Below, one piece after another: positions 35,751 through 43,114 of a DNA stretch of 58,162 nt (positions are counted from its first letter, which is position 1; each line of letters opens with the position of its first letter). This DNA comes from Nannocystaceae bacterium (GTDB lineage Bacteria; Myxococcota_A; Polyangia; Nannocystales; Nannocystaceae). The translations under genes and the position numbers were made by a program. The stretch spans positions 1-58,162 of the forward strand of contig JAIBBS010000030.1 in NCBI GenBank assembly GCA_019694555.1. The letters are read 5' to 3'. Under the pieces are notes generated by a model. The model was not told the origin of the DNA. It saw nothing but the letters and a program-made list of their open reading frames with translations, and did not search any database.

Positions 35751-36181
35751 GGGAGCCAACCCAGCGCACGCGTCGCTCCGCCCTCGCCGCGCACGCGGTG
35801 CACTGCGCGCTTGAGCCACGCGTACGCCGCGAAGAAGCGCTCGACGCCGGCGCGCTCGCGCGACGACAGCGGTGCGTCGCTGCACACGAGCTTCGGATCC
35901 TCGACGCCGGCGTCGCAGAAGCCGAACACCGCGCGCACCGTGGTCGCGACCAGGGTGCCCGCGACCAGGCGCGGGCCCAGCACCAGCGCGTCGAGCGGAT
36001 CGCCGTCGGAGCCGCGCGCCGCGGTCTCGACGCGACCGTCGGGCCCGACCACGCTGCCGTAGTTGTACGGGCACGGCAGCGGCGAGATGAAGTCCAGCGC
36101 ACCCGTCGGCGTGCGCTTGACGAAGCTGCCGCGCGGCACCTCGATGCGGACCCACTGCTGCGACGGCAGCCCGCGGAGCAT
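35732..36181 (-). CDS. Inorganic pyrophosphatase (family I), short divergent form
   Basis: 149 residues from ATG 36181; the usual length is about 170. The catalytic signature SDGDPLDALVL (residues 58-68) supplies Asp59, 61 and 64. FCDAGVEDPKLV supplies further Asp (90, 95) and Lys97. RIEVPRGSFVKR and CPYNYGSV match the conserved N-terminal strands. It hydrolyses pyrophosphate to phosphate, pulling biosynthetic reactions forward. ATG 36211 would add ten residues but overlaps the -10-like box of the divergent gene, so 36181 is preferred. The C-terminus is shorter and more basic than in E. coli Ppa, which may indicate a paralogue. Confidence 0.8.
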   Translation of the reverse strand: MLRGLPSQQWVRIEVPRGSFVKRTPTGALDFISPLPCPYNYGSVVGPDGRVETAARGSDGDPLDALVLGPRLVAGTLVATTVRAVFGFCDAGVEDPKLVCSDAPLSSRERAGVERFFAAYAWLKRAVHRVRGEGGATRALGWLPYEPPA

Positions 36182-36205
36182 GGCGAACGACACCGCCGGG
36201 GATGC

Positions 36206-36211
36206 TACCAT
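36206..36211 (+). promoter_or_regulatory. -10-like box TACCAT, 10 bases before ATG
   Basis: TACCAT precedes ATG 36222 by ten bases. It overlaps a possible upstream ATG of the divergent pyrophosphatase gene. Confidence 0.35.
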
Positions 36212-36221
36212 CGCGTCCGCG

Positions 36222-37460
36222 ATGGATGCTGCCGCGGTGTTCGCCCTGGGTGCCGGTCTCGACCGAAGGGACCCGCGCGTGCCCCGTGCGATCGAGCGCG
36301 CACGCGTGCGCGCCGGCGAACGCGGCGGCCTGTGGCCCGCGCTGGTGGATCACGAGCGGTTGCTCGACGACGCCGCGGCGCTGGCGGTGTTCGTGCTCGA
36401 CGGTCGACCGCAGGCCGACGACGACGAAGCCCTGCAGCTGCTCATCGCGGTCGCGACGCTGGCGCTCGCGCTCGATCGCGCGACCTCGTTGCTGCTGGGC
36501 CCCACGCCCGAGGCCTCGCTGGGCAACGGTCGCCTGGAGTCCGCGCTGCGCGGCGAGTTCGACGGCCTCGACCCCGACCTGCCGCAGCTGCTCGCGGGGC
36601 TGCGCCAGGCGCTGTCGCAGCGACCCGGCTGGCCCTCGGGCTGCGCCGGCTTCTGCGCCGCGCTGGGCAACGCGGTCGAGGGCATCGCGCGCGAGCAGAC
36701 CCTGGGAGGCTTGGGCACCACCGTCGCGGTGCGCGACGCGGCCGAGACCGCCGGTGTGGATCTGGTCGCGGCGACCGCCGCGATCGTCTGCGACGACCGC
36801 ACGATGATGACGCACCCCAGCGAGTGCGAGCTCGCGCTGCGGCTGGGCAACGGTGTGGTCGGCCGTGCGCGCGACGTGGTCGCGTTCGCCGGCGGCTTCG
36901 GGCCGCTGCGGCCCGAGCAGCTGGTCGCGCATCGCTTCGGCATCCCCGCGGGCGTGATCCGGCTGGGCCACGCCGAGATCGAGCGTTGCCTGCGGGCGCT
37001 GTTCGCCGCCGAGCTGCTCGATCTCGCAGACCTGTTGCGCGGCATGGACCGCAGCGAGCCGCTGCCGCACGTGGTCGCGCGCGCGTGCCAGGGTCTGCTC
37101 GAGCTGCACGGTTGCGACGAGGAGCTGGTCATCGCCTCGGTCGCGCCCGAGCACGACGCGATCATGAACGAGCTGCGCGTGGTCGCGCGGCTCGACGGCC
37201 GCATCACCGCGGACGAGCGCGCGATCCTCCGCGGCATGGATGCGCACCTGCACGCGTTCGAGGAGCTGTTGGGTCGCATCGCCGAGGACCGCGTGCTCGA
37301 CTTCGAGGAGTTCGGCCAGCTCCGCACCGCGCGGCAGGCCATCTTGGACGACCTGCTGCGCATCGCGTTGGCCGACGACGTCGTCACCGACGACGAGCGC
37401 AGCCTGCTGGTGCGCGCGCTCGAGCTGCTGCCGATGCTGCGGCCGCTGCGACCGCGCTGA
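36222..37460 (+). CDS. Unknown protein with TerB-like C-terminal region
   Basis: 412 residues, helical, no signal peptide or membrane segment. The last 110 residues have two acidic-helix units: VARLDGRITADERAILRGMD and ALADDVVTDDERSLLVRALE, with LDFEEFGQLRTARQAILDDL between. D-x-x-(I/V)-T-x-(D/E)-E-R is the pattern of TerB-like domains, which bind metal and occur in stress and surveillance proteins. The N-terminal 290 residues (Leu/Ala-rich helices, LLDDAAALAVFVLDGRPQ, DRTMMTHPSECELAL) are unrecognised. A convergent polytopic membrane protein gene ends seven bases downstream. Confidence 0.55.
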   Translation: MDAAAVFALGAGLDRRDPRVPRAIERARVRAGERGGLWPALVDHERLLDDAAALAVFVLDGRPQADDDEALQLLIAVATLALALDRATSLLLGPTPEASLGNGRLESALRGEFDGLDPDLPQLLAGLRQALSQRPGWPSGCAGFCAALGNAVEGIAREQTLGGLGTTVAVRDAAETAGVDLVAATAAIVCDDRTMMTHPSECELALRLGNGVVGRARDVVAFAGGFGPLRPEQLVAHRFGIPAGVIRLGHAEIERCLRALFAAELLDLADLLRGMDRSEPLPHVVARACQGLLELHGCDEELVIASVAPEHDAIMNELRVVARLDGRITADERAILRGMDAHLHAFEELLGRIAEDRVLDFEEFGQLRTARQAILDDLLRIALADDVVTDDERSLLVRALELLPMLRPLRPR

Positions 37461-37467
37461 GCCACCA

Positions 37468-39195
37468 TCACGGCTGCGGTGCGGACGCGGGCGGCACGAT
37501 CATGCTCGTGCCCTCGCGCGCCAGCGGGTAGCGCACGAAGCCCTGCGGCGTCGCGAGCAGGAACACCAGCGAGGGATCGTCGAGCGGGACCGCGGACTCG
37601 AGACCCAGGCGCAGCGGAAAGCCGTCGTCGTCGACCGCCTCCACCACCAGACGCAGCGCGCCCGAGGTGACGCTGCTGCCGACCGCGGGCAGACGATCGG
37701 GGCGCCGGAACAGCTGCTCGACCTTGCCGCGCAGCATCGCGCCGCCGGTGACCGTGAGCGTGGCCGTGCGCGCGCCGGTGCGCTGCAGGCGATGCGGTCC
37801 CGGTGCCAGCGACAGCACGGTCCACGCCGCCGGCAGCGGGTGGCCGTGGGCCTCGCGCACGCGCGGGGGATACAGCAGCGTCATCGGGTCGGCCGCGGCC
37901 AGCACGATCCACTGCTGCGACGGCGCGGCCGCGTCGTCGACCGGCATCGCCAGCGCACTGCGATCGCCGGCGGCTGCGAAGTGGCGGATGTCGAGCAGCT
38001 CGCGTCGTCCCCACACGCTCGCGAGCCCGACGTGGGCGATCAACAGCAGCGCGGCGAACCACGGCCCGCTGCGACGCCACGATCGCGGCGCCGGGCCCAG
38101 CCCCTCGAGCACGAGCCCCGCGACGATCACGTGACCCGGGATCGCGGCCAGCAGCAGCAGTCGCGCCGACGGAAACGCCGAGACCACCGGCACGAGCGCG
38201 ATGAGGGTCGCCGGCACCGCCCAGCGCAGCGCGGGCAGTCGATCCGCGCGCGCCCGCAGCAGCCACAGCAGCGCCAGCGCGCACGCGACCCCGACCGCGG
38301 CCTGCACCGCGGCCGCGCGCGGCGAGAACGCGACCAACCCGGTCGGGATCGCCAGGCCGAGATCGGCCAGCAGCAGCGGCACGCGCTGCAGCGCCGCCGC
38401 GGTCCACACCCACGGCTCGCGCAGCGGGTCGACGTAGACCGCCGAGTGGGCGCCGCCGTAGCCCCACGCGCGGTGGCACAGCGCCCAGCCGAGCAACGCC
38501 ACGATCATGCCGGCCAGCGCGCGCGCACGCGGGCGATCGCGCGGCTGCGTCGCCGCGATCGCGATCGCGATGCCCACGGCACACAGCGCATACTCGCCGG
38601 CCGCGAGCGCGAGCGCCCAGCTCACGCACACCATCGCGTGATCGGACCACGCGCCGCGCTCGTGGGCGCGCAGCTGTGCCAGCAGTGCCGCGACCGCGAA
38701 GCAGGCCGCGACGATGGCGTTGCGGTTGGCCAGCCACGCCAGCGGTTGCGCGTGGCACTCGTCGAGCACCCACAGCGCCAGCGTCAGCAGGGCCCAGCGC
38801 GCCGGCAACAGCCGCCGCAGCAGTCGCGACAGCAGCAGCGCGAGCGCGGCCCACCACAGCAGCGAGTGGGCGTGGTGCAGCGCCGCGCGATCGCCCAGCA
38901 CGCGGAAGTCGAACCACGTCAGCGCGCTCGACAGCGGCCGCATCGCCGCGAGCCGCAGCTCGGGATCGGACCACCACGGCAACGATCCGCTGGCCTGCAG
39001 CGCCGCGACCTCGGCGGGCGAGCCGTCGACGAAGCGGAACAGATCCCACGGCGCACGCGCGACGGGATAGGTGCCCGCCAGCATCGCCCGCTGCGCGAGG
39101 TCGTCCATGACCCAGCCGGTCGCGAGCACGTCGAGCCGCAGCAGCAGGCCCACCGCCACGATCGCGAGCACCCACCGCGTGTGTCGATCGCTCAC
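37468..39195 (-). CDS. Polytopic membrane protein, possibly GT-C glycosyltransferase
   Basis: 575 residues, GTG start. The first membrane helix (WVLAIVAVGLLLRLDVLA) is followed by GWVMDDLAQRAMLAG, an acidic first loop as in GT-C enzymes that use lipid-linked sugars. About ten more hydrophobic segments reach to residue ~390 (for example SLLWWAALALLLSRLL, MVCVSWALALAAGEYALCA, AALLLIAHVGLASVW). The C-terminal 190 residues form a soluble domain (VLSLAPGPHRLQR, RTATLTVTGGAML, RLVVEAVDDDGFPLRLGLE), probably periplasmic. The acidic loop suits GT39-type transfer, but no other signature confirms it, so the function is open. It is convergent with the TerB-like gene. Confidence 0.55.
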   Translation of the reverse strand: MSDRHTRWVLAIVAVGLLLRLDVLATGWVMDDLAQRAMLAGTYPVARAPWDLFRFVDGSPAEVAALQASGSLPWWSDPELRLAAMRPLSSALTWFDFRVLGDRAALHHAHSLLWWAALALLLSRLLRRLLPARWALLTLALWVLDECHAQPLAWLANRNAIVAACFAVAALLAQLRAHERGAWSDHAMVCVSWALALAAGEYALCAVGIAIAIAATQPRDRPRARALAGMIVALLGWALCHRAWGYGGAHSAVYVDPLREPWVWTAAALQRVPLLLADLGLAIPTGLVAFSPRAAAVQAAVGVACALALLWLLRARADRLPALRWAVPATLIALVPVVSAFPSARLLLLAAIPGHVIVAGLVLEGLGPAPRSWRRSGPWFAALLLIAHVGLASVWGRRELLDIRHFAAAGDRSALAMPVDDAAAPSQQWIVLAAADPMTLLYPPRVREAHGHPLPAAWTVLSLAPGPHRLQRTGARTATLTVTGGAMLRGKVEQLFRRPDRLPAVGSSVTSGALRLVVEAVDDDGFPLRLGLESAVPLDDPSLVFLLATPQGFVRYPLAREGTSMIVPPASAPQP

Positions 39196-39365
39196 CGGGC
39201 CGCGGCCATGGTGGCGCAAAAGCCCGTCGCGACCCACCGCGGACGTGATCGCGCGAGCGCAGCGTGCGCCCGCGGGGGTGCTCGGGCCCGGCCGGCACCC
39301 GGCCGCGGGCCCGCGCGACTGGGCCCGAGGTCGCGAATCCGCGGGCGCAGCCGGCCCTGCGCGCG

Positions 39366-39371
39366 TATCCT
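39366..39371 (+). promoter_or_regulatory. -10-like box TATCCT, 8 bases before GTG
   Basis: TATCCT is eight bases before GTG 39380; GGGAG lies within the spacer. It supports GTG 39380 as the start of the ECF sigma gene. Confidence 0.4.
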
Positions 39372-39379
39372 GGGAGACG

Positions 39380-40042
39380 GTGGCCGATCGCGAGGACGCT
39401 GGAACTCCCGGCCGGGGCGGCCGTGCAACCGACTCGGTGAGCGTGGCCGCACCGATCCCGCCCGACAGCGCGAAGGACCGGTTTCCCGAGCTGGACGAGG
39501 TGACGATCGCGAGCGCGCAGCGGGGCAGCCTCCGCGCCAAGCGTGCGCTGGTCGATCGCTACCAGCGGCCGGTGCTGGCCCTGGTCTCCCGCTTGTTGCG
39601 GGGCTACGGCGACTCGGCGCTGGTCGAGGACGTCGCGCAGGAGACCTTCTTGCGCGTGTTCCGGGCGCTGCCGCGCTTCGATCGCAACGGGCCCGCGCGG
39701 TTGTCGACGTGGATCCTGACCATCGCGTGCCATCGCAGCATCGACGAGCTCCGGCGGCGCCGCATCGAGTCGAGCCCGCTCGAGTCGGGCCCCGGCGAGG
39801 TCGCGGCCAACGATCGCGCGGACGAAGACGCCGAGCGCCGCCTGCTGTCGCGCGTGCTCGATCGTGCGATCGACGGCCTGTCGCCGGAGTACAAGGCCAC
39901 GTTCGTGCTGCGCGAGGTCCACGGCCTCGAGTACGCCGAGATCGCGCAGATCCTCGAGATCGATCTCGGCACGGTGAAGTCGCGGCTCAACCGCGCGCGC
40001 ACCCGCCTGCGCGAGGCCCTCGCGGAGGTCTACCGTGCGTGA
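39380..40042 (+). CDS. ECF-family RNA polymerase sigma factor
   Basis: 220 residues including about 45 extra at the N-terminus. Sigma2 (about 50-130): RALVDRYQRPVLALVSRLL, DSALVEDVAQETFLRVFRAL, then STWILTIACHRSIDELRRRR. Sigma4 (about 160-215): GLSPEYKATFVLREVHGLEY, with recognition helix IDLGTVKSRLNRARTRLREA. It is RpoE-like in both regions. Its last eight bases overlap the next gene, which encodes a one-pass membrane protein with an anti-sigma-like N-terminus. This strongly suggests a sigma/anti-sigma pair. GTG 39437 or 39443 would remove the extra N-terminal segment. Confidence 0.92.
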   Translation: MADREDAGTPGRGGRATDSVSVAAPIPPDSAKDRFPELDEVTIASAQRGSLRAKRALVDRYQRPVLALVSRLLRGYGDSALVEDVAQETFLRVFRALPRFDRNGPARLSTWILTIACHRSIDELRRRRIESSPLESGPGEVAANDRADEDAERRLLSRVLDRAIDGLSPEYKATFVLREVHGLEYAEIAQILEIDLGTVKSRLNRARTRLREALAEVYRA

Positions 40043-41825
40043 CGACGAGACCCGCAGCGGCGCCGCGCTCGACGAGCTCGAGGCGCGCGCGCTCGCGGCG
40101 TGGCTGGGCGAGGACGCCGCGGCGGACGGCGACGATGCCGACGCGCCGCTGCCCGGTGGCGTCGACGCGGGCTTCGCCGAGCGGGTGATGGCGGCCGAAT
40201 CGACCGTGCTGCCGATCCCGGTGATCGTCGCGGTCGAGGCCGAGCCCGAGCCCGCACCGCAGCCCCGCGGCGGCCGCTGGTCGCTGCGCTTGGGCGCCGC
40301 GGCGCTGACCGCTGCGCTGGGCGGCGCGTGGTGGTTCGGCGCGACCGCACCGGGCCGCGACGCGATGACCACCACCGACGGCGCGGCCGCGGCCGCGGGC
40401 GAGCTCGCCGCGCTCGACGTCGCCGAGCCCGCACGGCTGCCGATCCCGCAGGACCTCGAGCAGCAGATCGCCGACTACATCGGCGACTACGGCCATCACT
40501 TCGGGCCGACCTTCGAGTTCCACGGCGCGATCCTGGTCGCGCGCGACGGCAAGGTCCACTACGCGCACGGCTTCGGCAGCGCGGACAAGGCCCGCGAGCG
40601 CGCCAACACCCCGGCGACGCAGTTCCGCCTGGGCATGCTGACCGAGCAGTTCACCGCCACCGCGATCCTGCAGCTGCGCGACGCCGGCATGCTCGAGCTC
40701 GACGACACCGTCGCGCAGCACCTGCCGGGCTTCCCCAACGGTCGCCGCATCACGATCGAGAACCTGCTCGATCACACCTCGGGCCTGCCCAACTACACCG
40801 AGCTGCCGAGCTTCCACCGCTGGAAGGCGCTGCCGCACCGCACCGAGGAGATGCTCGGGCGCTTCTCCGAGCTGCCGCTCGAGTTCCAGCCCGGCGCCGA
40901 CTTCAACCCCACCAACTCGGGTTACTTCGTGCTCGGCGCGATCATCGAGCGCGTCAGCGGCCTGAGCTATGGCGAGTACATGCAGCGGTACGTGTTCGCG
41001 CCCGCGGGCATGACCTCGACCGCGTTCGGCGATCAGTACGAGTACGGCACCGAGGCCATGGGCAACGTGTGGAACGCCGAGGAGCAGCTCGAGCCACCCG
41101 ACCCGATCGACATGTCGGTCTTCGGCGCCGCCGGCGGCCTGGTCTCGACCGTGGAAGACATCGCGCGCTGGGACACCGCGCTGTACCGCGGCGAGGTGCT
41201 CGCGCGCACCAGCGTCGAGCAGATGCTCGACCCCAACCGCTTCGGTTACGGCTTCGGCTGGCTCGTCGGCGAGGCCTACGACCAGCGCGTGGTCAGCTTC
41301 CCCGGCGCCATCGACGGCTTCAACGGCGCGGTCATGCGCTTCACCGACGACCGCACGCTCGTGGTCGTGCTCGCCAACACCGAGGTCGTGCCCGCGGGTC
41401 GCATCGCGCAGGACATCGCCATGATGATCTACGGCGAGCGCCCGCCGCCGCGCATCGAGTACCCCGAGGTGCAGGTCGCACCGGGCACGCTCGCGCGCTA
41501 CATCGGCGAGTACGGCGTGACCGACGAGACCATCCGCGTGTTGGGTGACTCGGGTGACGACTCGCAGTTCGACCCGCTGCAGACCGTCTACGTCAAGCAG
41601 ATCGGCGACCGGTTGTACTTCGACGTGCCCGGCCACGGCTCGACGTGGATGCACCCGATGGGGCGCCACCGCTTCTTCTTCAAGGACAACAGCGGCAACT
41701 ACGTCACGTTCGTGCCGCGCGGTCGCGAGGGTGCCGAGGCCGGTGCCGCCGAGTCGGAGCAGGCCGGCGCGCTGGTGGTGCACTTCGCCGACGCGGAGCT
41801 CGAGCTGCAGCGCAAGGACGGCTGA
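40035..41825 (+). CDS. Anti-sigma-like membrane protein fused to inactive beta-lactamase-fold domain
   Basis: 596 residues. Residues 1-80 are cytosolic and acidic, lacking the zinc anti-sigma motif. One membrane segment spans about 83-103. Residues 140-470 are a serine beta-lactamase/DD-peptidase fold: FHGAILVARDGKVHYAHGFG, LLDHTSGLPNY, GYFVLGAIIERVSGLSY, GAAGGLVSTVEDIARWD. A DUF3471-like domain (TLARYIGEYGVTDETIRV to VTFVPRG) follows. Where active relatives have GSxTKQFTA, this has GMLTEQFTA (201-207), so Ser and Lys are lost. The YSN motif reads PTN (292-294), and the HxG triad FPG. It cannot use the normal mechanism. Coupled by overlap to the ECF gene, it may be an external sensor of cell-wall ligands controlling that factor. 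Confidence 0.85.
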   Translation: MRDDETRSGAALDELEARALAAWLGEDAAADGDDADAPLPGGVDAGFAERVMAAESTVLPIPVIVAVEAEPEPAPQPRGGRWSLRLGAAALTAALGGAWWFGATAPGRDAMTTTDGAAAAAGELAALDVAEPARLPIPQDLEQQIADYIGDYGHHFGPTFEFHGAILVARDGKVHYAHGFGSADKARERANTPATQFRLGMLTEQFTATAILQLRDAGMLELDDTVAQHLPGFPNGRRITIENLLDHTSGLPNYTELPSFHRWKALPHRTEEMLGRFSELPLEFQPGADFNPTNSGYFVLGAIIERVSGLSYGEYMQRYVFAPAGMTSTAFGDQYEYGTEAMGNVWNAEEQLEPPDPIDMSVFGAAGGLVSTVEDIARWDTALYRGEVLARTSVEQMLDPNRFGYGFGWLVGEAYDQRVVSFPGAIDGFNGAVMRFTDDRTLVVVLANTEVVPAGRIAQDIAMMIYGERPPPRIEYPEVQVAPGTLARYIGEYGVTDETIRVLGDSGDDSQFDPLQTVYVKQIGDRLYFDVPGHGSTWMHPMGRHRFFFKDNSGNYVTFVPRGREGAEAGAAESEQAGALVVHFADAELELQRKDG

Positions 41826-41889
41826 GGCAGAACCCCAGCCCGGCCTCGCGCTCGAACGGCTCGACGTGCGCCGCGGCGCCCGGCGCGAG

Positions 41890-41919
41890 TTGACGGCCCG
41901 CTCGGCGCTGCCGTAGCGT
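41890..41919 (+). promoter_or_regulatory. Sigma70-type promoter TTGACG-N18-TAGCGT with leaderless start
   Basis: TTGACG (41890-41895), an 18-base spacer, TAGCGT (41914-41919), then seven bases to ATG 41927. It is the best housekeeping-type promoter I see in the window and drives the lipoprotein/kinase operon. Confidence 0.6.
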
Positions 41920-41926
41920 GGCGGCG

Positions 41927-43114
41927 ATGCGATCGACACCCGTGCCGGCGCTGCTGCTGGTCGCGGCCTGTGCGGGCGGCACCGGCGTGCGCTCGCCCGC
42001 GGGCGAGTCGGGCGACGGTACCGTCGGCGACAGCTCGAGCACCATCGACACCATCGACCCCACGCACTTCTCGAGCACCGGGGCCGACGGCAGCGACGAC
42101 GCCACCGCGACCGGCGCGAGCGCGAGCAGCAGCACCGCGTCCGCGACCGAGGGCTCCAGCGGCAGCTCGAGCGCCGCCACGACCGCCGGCGACGGCCCGC
42201 AGGTCACCGCGATCAGTCCCGACGACGGCGCGACCGGCGTGGCCGCCGACACCACCATCGCGATCGACTTCTCCGCCGCGATGGCCGCGGCGAGCCTGGT
42301 CGCGGACGATGGCAGCTGCAGCGGCAGCGTGCAGCTGTCGACCGACGACTTCGCGTCGTGCGAGGCCATCGCCGACGTCGCGCTGCAGCGCGGCGACACC
42401 CGGGCCGTGATCACGCCCGCGGCCGCGCTGCCCTCGACCGCGAACGTGCGCGTGCGCGTCACGCCCGACGCGACCGCGGCCGATGGCGCGCCGCTGGCCG
42501 CCACCTACGAGAGCGCGGGCTTCGTCGTGCGCTACTTCCACACCATCGCGATCGATGGCGTCGACGACTGGCACGGCGACGAGACCTTCGCGACCTCGAC
42601 CATGGGCCACAGCGCCTACGTCGCATGGGACGACGCGTACGTGTACCTGGCGATGCGCAGCCCCGACGTCGCGGTGCCCAACGATCAGGTCTGGGTGGTC
42701 GTGTACTTCGGCGGCGCGGCCGGCAGCAGCGATGGCGTGCTGTACAACACGCAGCAACCCGCGCTGCCGTTCGCGGCGCAGTGGCACTGGCGCTGGCGCG
42801 CGAGCAACGACTTCACCGACGTGCTCGAGTTCGACGGCATGTCGTGGCAGTCGGGCGGCTGGGCCATCGCGATGGGCGACGTGTGGCAGAGCGGCGAGCT
42901 GCTCGAGCTCCGCGTCGCACGCAGCGACCTCGGCGACCCCGACCAGCTCGAGCTGCACATGGGCATCGTGCGGGAGCAGGCGCTCGACGAGGCCAGCTGG
43001 GCGGCGTTCCCCTCGGGGTCCTACGTCGACGGCTACGACCCCGACTACGGCGAGTACTGGTCCTTCGACCTGCAGGGCTCGGTGGCCCCGGGCGCGCACG
43101 TGCCACTGCCGTGA
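41927..43114 (+). CDS. Lipoprotein with Ig-like and CBM9-like domains
   Basis: 395 residues. Signal peptide with lipobox LLLVAAC. A Ser/Thr/Asp/Gly linker covers about 20-85. An SbsA-type Ig-like domain (about 88-200) begins VTAISPDDGATGVAADTTIA and contains IDFSAAMAAASLV. A C-terminal domain (about 205-395) with IDGVDDWHGDETFATS, AYVAWDDAYVYLAMRSPD and YWSFDLQG resembles carbohydrate-binding CBM9-like beta sandwiches. It is probably surface-exposed and ligand-binding. A strong promoter lies directly upstream, predicting a leaderless mRNA from ATG 41927; GTG 41918 overlaps the -10. The stop overlaps the kinase GTG, so both are in one operon. Confidence 0.72.
   Translation: MRSTPVPALLLVAACAGGTGVRSPAGESGDGTVGDSSSTIDTIDPTHFSSTGADGSDDATATGASASSSTASATEGSSGSSSAATTAGDGPQVTAISPDDGATGVAADTTIAIDFSAAMAAASLVADDGSCSGSVQLSTDDFASCEAIADVALQRGDTRAVITPAAALPSTANVRVRVTPDATAADGAPLAATYESAGFVVRYFHTIAIDGVDDWHGDETFATSTMGHSAYVAWDDAYVYLAMRSPDVAVPNDQVWVVVYFGGAAGSSDGVLYNTQQPALPFAAQWHWRWRASNDFTDVLEFDGMSWQSGGWAIAMGDVWQSGELLELRVARSDLGDPDQLELHMGIVREQALDEASWAAFPSGSYVDGYDPDYGEYWSFDLQGSVAPGAHVPLP

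Noticed and set aside
36350..40375. A 1341-residue minus-strand open frame
   Set aside because: It is antisense to the TerB-like and sigma genes, and only its middle coincides with the membrane protein in another frame. Composition is that of a shadow.
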